From Kribbella sp. CA-293567 (GTDB lineage Bacteria; Actinomycetota; Actinomycetes; Propionibacteriales; Kribbellaceae), in the NCBI RefSeq assembly GCF_027627575.1, contig NZ_CP114065.1, forward strand, positions 6,448,001-6,512,000: DNA of 64,000 nucleotides, read 5' to 3'. Positions 8,815 to 18,301 of the stretch are shown piece by piece. Every line of letters starts with the position of its first letter. Positions within the stretch are counted from its first letter, which is position 1. Made by a program: the position numbers and the translations under genes. The notes beneath the pieces are model-generated. The model was not told the origin of the DNA. It worked only from the letters and a program-made list of their open reading frames with translations, and ran no database searches.

Positions 8815-9987
8815 ATGCGTGTCCTCCTGACGGCCTGCGCCACCGCGGTAGCCTCCACGGCTCTCGCGGTGACCGGTCCTCTTGCTGCGACCGCCGTCGG
8901 CCAGAGTGCTCGTACTCCGGTCGGCGGCGCTCAGCTGACCACGGAGCCGACGGTTGTCGCCGCTGGGGCGACGCCGCCGGCCGTGCAGGCGTCGGCGTAC
9001 GTGCTGGCCGACGTCGACACCGGCGACATCCTGGCGGCCAAGGCACCGCACGCCAAGCTGCGGCCGGCCAGCACGCTCAAGACCCTGACCGCGCTGGTGC
9101 TGCTGCCGCGGCTGAACAAGACCGACCAGGTGGTCGGCACCGACAAGGACGCCGGCATCATCGGCAGCAAGGTCGGCGTGTACCCCGGTCTGCGGTACTC
9201 GGTGGATCTGCTGTTCGAGGGGATGTTCCTGGCCTCGGGCAACGATGCGGTGAACGCGCTGGCCTGCCACGACGCGGGCGGCGTACCGGGGACCATCCAG
9301 CGGATGAACCAGCTGGCCGCGCAACTAGGGGCCCTGGACACCCATGTGACCGACCCGACCGGGCTGGACGCCGACGGGCAGTACTCGAGTGCGTACGACC
9401 TGGCCCTGTTCGCTCAGGCCGGGTTGAAGCGCCCGGACTTCGCGAAGTACGCGGCGACGAAGTACACGAACTTCCCGCTGGCGAAGAACGCCGGCAGCTA
9501 CCAGGTCGCCAACCAGAACAAGCTGCTCTTCAACTACGACGGCGCGCTCGGGGTGAAGACCGGCTACACGACGCTGGCCCGCAACACCTTCGTCGGCGCG
9601 GCCAGGCGGAACGGGCACACGCTCGTCGTCACCCTGCTGAACTCACCGCACGGCATCACTCAGGACGCCACCAAGCTGCTCGACTGGGGCTTCAAGTCGT
9701 ACGCCGCCCTGTCGCCGGTCGGCACCCTGGTCAAGCCCGCTGTCGCGGCACCGCCGAAGACCGCTCAAGGCGAGGGCCCGAACACCTCCAAGAAGTCCTC
9801 GGCCCTGCCACCTCGCCGCAACCGCGCTGCCCTCGCCGCGGCTGCCGTAGCCCAGTCGGTCGCCTACCGCGTCCCGAGCTGGGCCTACGCCCTCCCGCCC
9901 CTGCTACTCCTTCCCCTGTTCCTTCGTCGTCCGAAGGCGCTCAGGGCTCGAGCCAAGGCAGCAGCCAAAGCTCGACTGCAGAAGTAG
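8815..9987 (+). CDS. D-alanyl-D-alanine carboxypeptidase (penicillin-binding protein, S11)
   Basis: A 390-residue S11-family serine peptidase that trims the terminal D-Ala of peptidoglycan stem peptides. It has a signal peptide, then the catalytic tetrad STLK (Ser86, Lys89), SGN (141-143) and KTG (248-250). After a Ser/Pro-rich linker a C-terminal hydrophobic segment (VPSWAYALPPLLLLPLFL) followed by basic residues anchors the protein in the membrane. I chose the ATG at 8815 because the signal peptide begins there; the frame upstream runs through the hairpin and is not protein-like. The gene is convergent with the BrkB gene, with only 8 bp between the stops. Confidence 0.93.
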   Translation: MRVLLTACATAVASTALAVTGPLAATAVGQSARTPVGGAQLTTEPTVVAAGATPPAVQASAYVLADVDTGDILAAKAPHAKLRPASTLKTLTALVLLPRLNKTDQVVGTDKDAGIIGSKVGVYPGLRYSVDLLFEGMFLASGNDAVNALACHDAGGVPGTIQRMNQLAAQLGALDTHVTDPTGLDADGQYSSAYDLALFAQAGLKRPDFAKYAATKYTNFPLAKNAGSYQVANQNKLLFNYDGALGVKTGYTTLARNTFVGAARRNGHTLVVTLLNSPHGITQDATKLLDWGFKSYAALSPVGTLVKPAVAAPPKTAQGEGPNTSKKSSALPPRRNRAALAAAAVAQSVAYRVPSWAYALPPLLLLPLFLRRPKALRARAKAAAKARLQK

Positions 9988-9995
9988 TCGAGGAT

Positions 9996-11111
9996 CTAGC
10001 GTCTGAGGGAGCGGCCGGCTCGGGTCAGCTGGACTGCTATGGCTGTGGCGGTGGCGCCGAGGAGGGCGCCGGCGGCTACCGCGACGGTGTCGGCTTTGCG
10101 GGCCGGGATGGGAACGACCTTGTACTTCTTGCCGGGTGGGCCGGGGAGCAGCCCGTCGTCGCCCGGGAGGGCTGCTGTGCGGGCAGCTCTGCTGTAGGGG
10201 GCGGGCTCGGACTCGAACGGCATTGCGGCACGGGCGGCTTCTTCGGCTTCGCCGGTGTGCCAGCGGTGGTCGAGGGTGGCTTCCTTGGTCCAGGCGGCGA
10301 TCAGCATGATCACCCGGGTCATCAGATAGATCCAGACCAGCAGGGCGAGCGGCAGGGCCAGCGTCCCGTACGCCGCGTTGTTGCCGATCACGTTCTTCAC
10401 GTAGCCGTTGCCGAGTCGCTGGGCCAGGTAGAACACGATGCCGCCGGCCAGCGCGGCGATCAGCATCACCTTGCGCGGCAGGATGATCCGCGGCAGCGCG
10501 GTCTGCAGGTAGATGAACAGCAGGGCGCCGGCCGCGATCCCGACCACGATGCTGATCAGGTTGATCCCCCAGCGGGCCACCCAGGTGCCGTCCAGGCCGA
10601 TCCAGTCGATGATCTGGTCCGACAGGCCGACCAGCAGCGACGAGGCGCCGGTGGCGATCAGGCCGACCACACCGAGGCCGATCAGCGCGCCCAGGTCGGT
10701 GAGCTTCAGCTTCACCGCGTTGCCGGGCTGGTCGTCGAGCTCGTGCATGGAGCGGATCGAGGCGCGCAACGAGTCGATCCAGCCCAGACCGGTCAGCAGC
10801 AGCGAGGCGCCCGAGATCAACCCGATCGTGCCCGCGTTGCTGATCAGGCTGTCCAGGTCGATCTGGTTGCCCAGGCCGGGCAGGTTGGTCTTGATCGCTT
10901 CCTTGAGCCGGCCCACGTACTGATCGCTCAGCAGCCTGCCGGTCACCGCCGCGGCCAGCACGATCAGGGGGAACATCGACAGGAAGCCGAAGAAACTCGT
11001 TGCCCCGGCCAACCGGTTGCCGCGCCGGTCGCCGTACCGCTTCCACGCCCGCCACAACTGTGTCCGGCTGAAACGTGCCCAGACGGCTCCGGCCCGATCC
11101 TTGATCCCCAT
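9996..11111 (-). CDS. YihY/BrkB family inner membrane protein
   Basis: A 371-residue membrane protein with six to seven hydrophobic helices and the family opening GNRLAGATSFFGFLSMFPL near residues 30-48. The C-terminal 90 residues are basic and proline-rich and probably cytoplasmic. The frame is open further upstream, but the ATG at 11109-11111 has AGGAG at the right spacing and gives a normal N-terminus. Members of this family were once annotated as ribonuclease BN; their actual function (transport or envelope maintenance) is not settled. The gene follows the 2'-5' RNA ligase and trpS genes on the same strand with a 28-bp gap, so co-transcription is likely. Confidence 0.88.
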   Translation of the reverse strand: MGIKDRAGAVWARFSRTQLWRAWKRYGDRRGNRLAGATSFFGFLSMFPLIVLAAAVTGRLLSDQYVGRLKEAIKTNLPGLGNQIDLDSLISNAGTIGLISGASLLLTGLGWIDSLRASIRSMHELDDQPGNAVKLKLTDLGALIGLGVVGLIATGASSLLVGLSDQIIDWIGLDGTWVARWGINLISIVVGIAAGALLFIYLQTALPRIILPRKVMLIAALAGGIVFYLAQRLGNGYVKNVIGNNAAYGTLALPLALLVWIYLMTRVIMLIAAWTKEATLDHRWHTGEAEEAARAAMPFESEPAPYSRAARTAALPGDDGLLPGPPGKKYKVVPIPARKADTVAVAAGALLGATATAIAVQLTRAGRSLRR

Positions 11112-11139
11112 GTGACTCCTGTACCCCGGGTAAGAAGTC

Positions 11140-11652
11140 CTACCCTGCCAGGGGGAACGAGCGCTGCGGCCGCCACACGCCGTCGGCACCGTGCTCGTAC
11201 CGGCTGAAGGCGGTCACGTCGAAGGCGCAGTCGTACTCCGACAGTGCGTCGTAGGCCAGGTCGAGCGAGGCCTTGTCCAGATCGTGCGCCACCGTGACGT
11301 GCGGGTGGTACGGGAAGCGCAGCGCGACCTCCAGCGGCCCGGAGCGCACCTGGGACTGCAGCACCTCGCAGGACGAGATCCCCTCGGCCAGTGGCACGAA
11401 CACCACCGGTGAGATCGGCCGGAAGGTCGCCGTACCGCGCAGGCGGATCCGGAAGCTCGGGAACCGCGCCGCCACCTCGAGCAGGTGGTCGTCGACCAGA
11501 GCCAGGTCCTCGTCGGCCACGTCGGTCGGCGGCAGCAGCGTCACGTGCGTCGGAATCGACGTCGCCATCGGGTCGCCGAACTCCTCGCGGTACTTCTGCA
11601 GCTCGGTGCCGAAGGGTTCCGCGATCGGGATCGCCACACCGATCGTCGCCAT
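11140..11652 (-). CDS. 2'-5' RNA ligase/cyclic phosphodiesterase superfamily (2H) protein
   Basis: A 170-residue protein with the two HxTx motifs that define the 2H superfamily: HVTL at 36-39 and HVTV at 118-121. These proteins act on RNA 2'-5' bonds or 2',3'-cyclic phosphates, and the active site is formed by the two His-Thr pairs, both intact here. The gene lies between trpS and the BrkB gene on the same strand, 7 bp after the trpS stop; linkage with trpS is commonly seen in actinobacteria. The physiological RNA substrate cannot be inferred. Confidence 0.88.
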   Translation of the reverse strand: MATIGVAIPIAEPFGTELQKYREEFGDPMATSIPTHVTLLPPTDVADEDLALVDDHLLEVAARFPSFRIRLRGTATFRPISPVVFVPLAEGISSCEVLQSQVRSGPLEVALRFPYHPHVTVAHDLDKASLDLAYDALSEYDCAFDVTAFSRYEHGADGVWRPQRSFPLAG

Positions 11653-11659
11653 CGGGCGC

Positions 11660-12793
<1,134 letters not shown>

Positions 12794-12807
12794 TCATAGT
12801 GCCGAAA

Positions 12808-13833
12808 TTATGTGGTGGTGGGGTCGCCGTCGACGGCCTTCGCGAGCTGCGGGACCAGCTGGTCGAGCACGATCGGCAGGCTCAGGATCGAGACGAAGGT
12901 GGTGGCGCCGTACAGGTCGCTGTCGTAGTCCTCCTCGATGAAGACGTCGCGACCCTGCTTGCGGGCGTTCAGCGCCCTATAGACCTTGTCCTCCTTCAGC
13001 TTCGCCGTGCCGCCCTTGGTCGGGAACCAGACGATCGCCTGCTGGTCCAGCAGCGCGGCCTTCTCGGCGCTGATGTTGGCGCCGAACTTGTCCCCGATCG
13101 CCTTGTCCAGGTCGGCCGGCAGGACGAAGCCCAGGTCGGTCAGCAGCCGCGAGCGCGGGTCCTGGCTGCCGTAGATGAAGTAGCCCTCGTACGGCGACGC
13201 CATCAGCGCGGTCTTGCCCTTGAACTCCGGGTGCTCGGCGCGGACCTTCTCGAACCGGCCCTCGATCCCCTTCACCAGCTCGTCGGCCTCCTTGGGCTTG
13301 CCGACAGCCTGTCCCACGGTCCTGGTCACGTCCTGCCAGGCGACGCCGTAGTCCTGCGAGCCGGGCAGCTGCGCCACGGTGGGGGCGAGCGCGGTGAGCT
13401 TCTGGTAGTCGGCTGCGGTGATCCCGGCGTACAGGCCGATGATCAGATCGGGCCGCAGGGCGGCGATCTGCTCGAACTGGATGCCGTCCTTGTCCTTGAG
13501 TACCTGCGGTACGGCGCCGTCGCCGAGCTTCGCCTTGGCCCAGGGGAACAGCGCGCCCGGCTTGTCACCGAACCACTCGGTGGTCGCCACCGGCGTGACG
13601 CCGAGGGCGAGCAGTGCGTCCTGCTCGATCAGCCCGACGACGACGATCCGCTGCGGCGCCGACTTGATCTCGGCGGTGCCGAACTTGTTCTTGATCGACA
13701 CCGGGAAGGCGCCGGCGTCGGCCGAGGACTGCGTCCGCGCGGCCTCGTCCTCCTGGCCGCCGCCACCACAGGCGGTGAGGGCGAGCAACGGCAGAGCGGC
13801 CAGCAGCGCGAGCGGCCGGAGGATGGAGCGCAT
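12808..13833 (-). CDS. Iron-siderophore ABC transporter substrate-binding lipoprotein
   Basis: A 341-residue type III (FecB/FhuD-like) periplasmic-type binding protein. The N-terminus is a lipoprotein signal with lipobox LALTAC (Cys22) followed by a glycine/acidic linker; the rest shows the two-lobed pattern PQRIVVVG..EQDALLALGV near residue 60-80 and the helical backbone linker typical of the class. It should deliver ferric siderophore to a membrane permease, but no FecCD/FhuBG permease or ATPase gene is adjacent, so it must use components encoded elsewhere. An iron box 22 bp upstream of the start implies repression by a DtxR/IdeR-type protein when iron is sufficient. Confidence 0.9.
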   Translation of the reverse strand: MRSILRPLALLAALPLLALTACGGGGQEDEAARTQSSADAGAFPVSIKNKFGTAEIKSAPQRIVVVGLIEQDALLALGVTPVATTEWFGDKPGALFPWAKAKLGDGAVPQVLKDKDGIQFEQIAALRPDLIIGLYAGITAADYQKLTALAPTVAQLPGSQDYGVAWQDVTRTVGQAVGKPKEADELVKGIEGRFEKVRAEHPEFKGKTALMASPYEGYFIYGSQDPRSRLLTDLGFVLPADLDKAIGDKFGANISAEKAALLDQQAIVWFPTKGGTAKLKEDKVYRALNARKQGRDVFIEEDYDSDLYGATTFVSILSLPIVLDQLVPQLAKAVDGDPTTT

Positions 13834-13854
13834 CAGGGAACCTCACAGTCGGCA

Positions 13855-13873
13855 TTAGGTTGCCCTAACCTAA
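13855..13873 (-). promoter_or_regulatory. DtxR/IdeR-type iron box
   Basis: TTAGGTTGCCCTAACCTAA is a near-perfect 19-bp palindrome that matches the actinobacterial iron-box consensus TTAGGTTAGGCTAACCTAA at all arm positions. It is 22 bp upstream of the siderophore-binding protein start, so an iron-loaded repressor would block that promoter. Confidence 0.9.
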
Positions 13874-13900
13874 CTGACGACGCAGGAACCTGAAAGACAA

Positions 13901-13940
13901 GGTGGCCGTCAGCTCCTGGATCCAGGAGCTGACGGCCACC
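13901..13940. terminator. Perfect 40-bp palindrome, probable terminator of the ngc operon
   Basis: Positions 13901-13920 and 13921-13940 are exact inverted copies with no spacer (arms GGTGGCCGTCAGCTCCTGGA and its complement). It lies 15 bp past the stop of the last sugar permease gene; in the leftward transcript the stem is followed by TTGTCTTT, which is compatible with intrinsic termination. The iron box is only 27 bp away on the other side, so it also insulates the two units. Confidence 0.75.
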
Positions 13941-13955
13941 GACACCACGGACTGG

Positions 13956-14852
13956 TTACTTCACGCCACCGGCGGTCACCGAGACCTGCAACTGACGCTG
14001 GAAGATGATGTAGACCACCAGCACCGGCAGCACCGTGATCACCACGGCCGCGAACAGTGCCCCGAAGTCCACCGCATATCCGGCTTGCGACGCGAACGAG
14101 GCCATGCCCTGCGAGAGCACGTAGTTGTTCGAGTCGGTGTTCAGCGCCACCGGGAGCAGGAACTGGTTCCACAGTCCCAGGAAGTTGAAGATCGCGACCG
14201 ACGCCATTCCCGGCCGCGCCATCGGCAACATCACCGAGAAGAACGTGCGCCACTCGCCGGCCCCGTCGATCTGGGCCGCCTCGTAGATCTCCCCGGGCAG
14301 CGCCTTGAAGAAGCTGTGCAGGAAGAAGACGGTGAACGGCAGCGCGAACGCGACGTAGGTGACGATCAACCCTGGCAGGGTGTTCAGCAGCGACAGGTTC
14401 TTCAGCACGAAGAACAGCGGCACGATCGCCAGGAAGACCGGGAACGTCAGGCCGGCCAGCATCGAGTAGTAGATCAACCGGTTGCCGCGGAACGAGAACC
14501 GGGCCAGTACGTAGGCGCACATGGCGCCCAGCACCATCACCAGCACCAGCGCGGTGCCCACGACGACCACCGTGTTCGCGAAGTAGCGACCGATCCCCGC
14601 GGTGGTCCAGGCGTTGGCGTAGTTCTCGAATCGCAGCTTGCCCGGCAGCGCCAGGGGGTTGCCCAGGACCTCCTGCGACGACTTGAACGAGGACAGCACG
14701 GTCCAGACCAGCGGCAGGATCACCAGCAGCGACCACACGATCAGCGCGATGTGGGCGGCGGTGGCAACGCCCCTGCCCTCCCGGTACGGCTTTTCTGGCG
14801 CGCGGGACCCGGCCACGACATCGGCCCGGTCGGCGGCGGCGGTGGTGGTCAT
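13956..14852 (-). CDS. ngcG: Sugar ABC transporter permease, MalG type (NgcG-like)
   Basis: A 298-residue permease with six predicted membrane helices and the cytoplasmic EAA loop EIYEAAQIDGAGEWRTFFSV (about residue 195-214) that docks the ATPase. The C-terminus QLQVSVTAGGVK is typical of the MalG group. Its start overlaps the stop of the upstream permease gene by 4 bp. It is the last gene of the SIS-ngcE-ngcF-ngcG unit, with the 40-bp palindrome directly downstream. No ATPase gene is in the operon, as in Streptomyces ngc and das systems, where the shared ATPase MsiK energises several sugar transporters. Confidence 0.85.
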   Translation of the reverse strand: MTTTAAADRADVVAGSRAPEKPYREGRGVATAAHIALIVWSLLVILPLVWTVLSSFKSSQEVLGNPLALPGKLRFENYANAWTTAGIGRYFANTVVVVGTALVLVMVLGAMCAYVLARFSFRGNRLIYYSMLAGLTFPVFLAIVPLFFVLKNLSLLNTLPGLIVTYVAFALPFTVFFLHSFFKALPGEIYEAAQIDGAGEWRTFFSVMLPMARPGMASVAIFNFLGLWNQFLLPVALNTDSNNYVLSQGMASFASQAGYAVDFGALFAAVVITVLPVLVVYIIFQRQLQVSVTAGGVK

Positions 14853-15853
14853 CGGCGTCCCTTCGCTATCCGGTTGCTTCCGCCGGTCAGGGTGTTCACG
14901 GTGAAGACCAGCAGCGCGAACAGCATCGTCACCGCGGCCAGGATCACACCCATTGCCGTCGAGTAACCGAACTGGCCCTTGCTGAAGGCCGTGGTGAACA
15001 GTTGCTGGGGCATGACGAGGGTCGAGTTCTGCGGCCCGCCGCCGGGGTTCAGCGCCTGCATGTAGACGAACGCGTCGAGGGCGGCGATGCCCAGATAGAC
15101 GTACGCCGTCTGCACGTTGTCCCGGATCAGTGGCACCGTCAGGGACACAGCGGTCCGGAACCGGCCGGCGCCGTCGATCCGCGCCGCCTCGAACACCTCG
15201 GGGTCGATGCCCCGGATGGCGGCGATGAACAGCACCATGTAGAAGCCGACGAAGCCCCAGATCATCACGAACATGGAGGCCGGCATCGCGGTCCGCGCGT
15301 CCCCGAGCCAGGCGTAGTTCTCGAACTGCTCCAGCCCGATCTTCGACAGCACCGCGTCCAGCACGCCCGAGCCAGGGGTGAACACCTGGGCCCAGATCAG
15401 GCCGATCACGATCGCGGGGATCACGTACGGGAAGAACGAGACGATCCGGTAGAAGCCGGAGTTGCGCAGTCCCCGGACGGTGCCGGTGCCCGACCCGCCG
15501 ATGGTCACCAGTGTGGCCAGGGTGAGCGCCAGCAGGATCGTCACGATCGGCACGACGATCGCGAGCAGGACGTTGTTGCGTACGGCCTTGAGGAAGATGT
15601 CGTCGTTGAACAACTTCACGTAGTTGTCGAAGCCGACGAAGTTCATCCCCGCGCTGAACCCGGACCAGTCGGTCAGCGAGTAGTACAGCGCCTGGACGAA
15701 CGGCGAGACCACGAAGATCACGAAGACCGCCAGCGGCAGGCCGAGGAACACGACCATGAAGCTGACCCGGTCGAAGGTCAGCGGCCGGCGGCGCCGCCGA
15801 GCGGCGGACCCTTGGGGTCCGCCGCTCGGCACGACATCTGGCGTCATGGTCAC
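14849..15853 (-). CDS. ngcF: Sugar ABC transporter permease, MalF type (NgcF-like)
   Basis: A 334-residue inner-membrane permease with six predicted helices and an EAA loop EVFEAARIDGAGRFRTAVSL near residue 222-241. It begins with a proline/arginine-rich cytoplasmic stretch. ATGA overlaps link it to both neighbours (binding protein upstream, second permease downstream), giving strict translational coupling. With its partner it forms the channel for N-acetylglucosamine/chitobiose-type sugars, if the binding protein is indeed NgcE. Confidence 0.85.
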   Translation of the reverse strand: MTMTPDVVPSGGPQGSAARRRRRPLTFDRVSFMVVFLGLPLAVFVIFVVSPFVQALYYSLTDWSGFSAGMNFVGFDNYVKLFNDDIFLKAVRNNVLLAIVVPIVTILLALTLATLVTIGGSGTGTVRGLRNSGFYRIVSFFPYVIPAIVIGLIWAQVFTPGSGVLDAVLSKIGLEQFENYAWLGDARTAMPASMFVMIWGFVGFYMVLFIAAIRGIDPEVFEAARIDGAGRFRTAVSLTVPLIRDNVQTAYVYLGIAALDAFVYMQALNPGGGPQNSTLVMPQQLFTTAFSKGQFGYSTAMGVILAAVTMLFALLVFTVNTLTGGSNRIAKGRR

Positions 15854-17268
15854 TTGGTGACCGGAATCTTCTTGACGGAGCTGTCGTTCCGTACCTTGTC
15901 GGTGATCTGCTGCAGACCCTTGGTCAGGCCCGCCGCGTCCAGCTGGCCGGACAGGAACGAGTTCCAGACGACGAGCTGGTCGGTGTTCATGCCGTAGAGG
16001 CCGAAGACCTGGTAGTCGAAGATGTTGGTGCCGGCGGCATCCAGCATCGCGGTCTGCGACTGCAGCGCGGTCGAACCGAAGCCGTCCGCGGGCACCAGGC
16101 CCTTGACGATGGTCGGCGCCAGCCGGGTCTTGGCGAAGTTGGTCGCCGCGTCCTTGGACAGCATGGCCCGCAGCAGCTCCTTGCCGCCGGCAACGTTCTT
16201 GCCCTTGGCCGGGATGATGAACGGCTCACCGGCCGCGCTGCGCAGCGACTCGTACGGCAGCTTCGGGCTGTCGGTCAGCGTGGGCTCGGGGATGCCCTTC
16301 ATGTTGAAGCCGGCCTTGGTGGCCTTCTTCATCTCGTTCTCGATCCACGAACCCGAGGGGTAGAGGATGGCCTGCTGGTCGTTGCTCCACTTCGCCTGCG
16401 CGGCGGTGAACTGGGTGCCGGCGCCGCCGGGGACGAAGTAGCCGCTCTTGACCATGGTCTCCAGGGCCTTGAAGATGCCCTGGAACTGCGGCATCGACCA
16501 GCAGTTCTCCTTCAGGTTCTCCAGCGCCAGCCGGACCTCGTCGCCACCCTCCTTGATCGCGCCGTCTACGGCCATCGTGTGGTAGTAGGTGGCGGCTTCC
16601 TTGCCCCAGGCAAACAGGTACTTGCCCTTGGCCTTGGCCTTGGCGCCCAGGTCGAGCAGCGCGTCGTAGGTCTTCGGCGGCTCCCAGCCGTTCTCCTTGA
16701 ACAGGCTCTCGGAGTACCACAGGCCGTACAGCGTCAGCACGTAGTTCATCGCGACGAACTTGCCGTCGAAGGTGCCGGGGATCTTGGCGCCGGGGTACAG
16801 CGTGTCGGCGATCTTCGTGCCCTCGTAGTTGTTGGCCTCGAAGACGTCGTCCAGCGTGGTCAGCTGGTCCAGGATCGTGTTGAAGCCGATCTGGTTCGCG
16901 CCGGAGTTGTCGATCAGGTCCGGCGGGTTGCCACCGACGAAGCGCGGCTGCAGCTGCTGGGCGATCTGGGTGGACGGAGCGACCTTGAAGGTGGAGCCCG
17001 CGAACTTCTTCTGCGCGATCTCGGCCGCGAAGGTCACGTAGTCGTAGCCGTAGCCACCGTTGAAGATCACCGCGTCGACGGTGGCCTTGTCCGCCATCCC
17101 GAACGGGTTGTCGGCCGTCTTGTCGGCGCCACCACCACTGGAACCGCTGTCGTCGCTGCCGCTGCCGGCACAGGCCGCGAGAAGCGTGCTGCCGCCGGTG
17201 GCCAGCAGGGTGCCGACCGCCGCGCGCTGCAGGAACAGCCGCCGCGACAGGTTGTTGGGAGTACTCAT
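15850..17268 (-). CDS. ngcE: N-acetylglucosamine/chitobiose-type binding lipoprotein (NgcE-like)
   Basis: A 472-residue extracellular solute-binding protein of the family 1 class. The signal combines a twin-arginine motif SRRLFLQ (about 9-15) with a lipobox LLAAC, so it is probably Tat-exported and lipidated. The mature domain (VDAVIFNGGYGYDYVTFAAEI in two overlapping pieces around 65-85, then NGWEPPKTYDALL) resembles NgcE of Streptomyces. The ATG at 17266-17268 starts at MSTPNNLSRR; the frame stays open upstream but without a signal. It is 23 bp downstream of the SIS gene, hence one operon, and neighbours an N-acetylglucosamine kinase, which supports an amino-sugar ligand. Confidence 0.87.
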   Translation of the reverse strand: MSTPNNLSRRLFLQRAAVGTLLATGGSTLLAACAGSGSDDSGSSGGGADKTADNPFGMADKATVDAVIFNGGYGYDYVTFAAEIAQKKFAGSTFKVAPSTQIAQQLQPRFVGGNPPDLIDNSGANQIGFNTILDQLTTLDDVFEANNYEGTKIADTLYPGAKIPGTFDGKFVAMNYVLTLYGLWYSESLFKENGWEPPKTYDALLDLGAKAKAKGKYLFAWGKEAATYYHTMAVDGAIKEGGDEVRLALENLKENCWSMPQFQGIFKALETMVKSGYFVPGGAGTQFTAAQAKWSNDQQAILYPSGSWIENEMKKATKAGFNMKGIPEPTLTDSPKLPYESLRSAAGEPFIIPAKGKNVAGGKELLRAMLSKDAATNFAKTRLAPTIVKGLVPADGFGSTALQSQTAMLDAAGTNIFDYQVFGLYGMNTDQLVVWNSFLSGQLDAAGLTKGLQQITDKVRNDSSVKKIPVTK

Positions 17269-17291
17269 TGGTCCCGCCTTCCGAGAGTGTT

Positions 17292-18092
17292 TCAAGCAGT
17301 ACGCCGGATCCGGCCGGCGTACTGTGCTTCAAGGGCGTGGTTGTGGTCGTCGCCGCCCGGGATGTTCGCGGACAGGTAGACCGGTGGCGTCTCACCGGAC
17401 TCGGTCAGCCGGCGCAGAACCTCCGCGACCAGCATCTGCGCAATCAGCGCCGCAGTGATGGACGACACGGCGCAGACTTTGCCCCCATTGGGGAGATCCA
17501 GTACGGAATCGCCGTACGGAGCGTGGTTGTCGAGCACCACGTCGGCGAAATCGATCAGTTTCCTGCCCGACGGGTGCCGCGAGTCGACCCCGCTGGTGTG
17601 CTGCAGGGAGGTGATCGCGATCAGGGGGTGACCCTTCTCCTTCACCACCGAGGCGAGCTCGACGATCGAGCCGTTCACGCCGGAGTTGGAGGCGATCACG
17701 AACAGGTCGCCGGGGCGGGCGGCCGACAGTTCGTAGAGCTTCCGGGAGTACTGCGGGTCGCGCTCGAGCTCGCCGCCGCGCAACAGCTCGGGCGACTCAC
17801 CTCCGAGCAGCACCAGATCGCGCAGGGCGATCCGGTTGGTGGCGATCAGGCCGCCGGCGCGGCCGGCGATCTCCATCGCGAGCGCCTCGGAGTGACCGGA
17901 CCCGAAGGCCTGGATCACACCGTCGGCGCGCAGCGAGGCGGTGAACAGGTCCGCGGCCTGCTGGATCGGGCCGTCGATCTGGGCGGTGACCGCAGCCATG
18001 ATCGGGGTGAGCGCGTGAACAAAGGCCTGCGCGCTCAAACCACTGTCGTTCTTGCTTCCGGCCTGCTCGCTGCCGTCTGCCGTGCTGGCCAT
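17292..18092 (-). CDS. SIS-domain sugar-phosphate binding protein
   Basis: A 266-residue protein with a sugar isomerase (SIS) fold: helical N-terminus, then QAFGSGHSEALAMEIAGRAGG (split around residue 60-80) and IASNSGVNGSIVELA at about 137-151, the sugar-phosphate binding loops. Related proteins act on phosphorylated amino sugars or serve as sugar-phosphate sensors. It heads the ngcEFG operon on the leftward strand and is divergent from the N-acetylglucosamine kinase gene. The start at 18090-18092 gives MASTADGS; a longer frame exists. It could process GlcNAc-6-phosphate or lactyl-amino sugar phosphate; it lacks the length of a MurNAc-6-P etherase (about 300), so I leave the reaction open. 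Confidence 0.8.
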   Translation of the reverse strand: MASTADGSEQAGSKNDSGLSAQAFVHALTPIMAAVTAQIDGPIQQAADLFTASLRADGVIQAFGSGHSEALAMEIAGRAGGLIATNRIALRDLVLLGGESPELLRGGELERDPQYSRKLYELSAARPGDLFVIASNSGVNGSIVELASVVKEKGHPLIAITSLQHTSGVDSRHPSGRKLIDFADVVLDNHAPYGDSVLDLPNGGKVCAVSSITAALIAQMLVAEVLRRLTESGETPPVYLSANIPGGDDHNHALEAQYAGRIRRTA

Positions 18093-18301
18093 CAGCGGCC
18101 CCACCCCTCGACTAAATTGATCGCCGCGACACACCTGATGCCGACAAGTGCGCAAGTTTGCGGTTTGCTGGACAGAACTTTTCTCACCTGACAGCTAAAG
18201 TCAAGGCTCATCTCACTCTTCTTCCCAGATCGGGACCGTTGCGTGACCTTGTCTGTTGTTGTTCACGACTAGACTCTTTCGAGCAGTTTGGAGCATTGCT
18301 T
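18093..18301. promoter_or_regulatory. Divergent promoter region between the SIS-ngc operon and the kinase
   Basis: This 209-bp gap is AT-richer than its surroundings. It holds a small palindrome CGCAAGTTTGCG (18151-18162) and a TAGACT that could be a -10 for the kinase (around 18268-18275). I looked for the DasR consensus (ACTGGTC-TA-GACCAGT) and did not find it, so control by a DasR-type repressor is not supported here. Confidence 0.35.
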
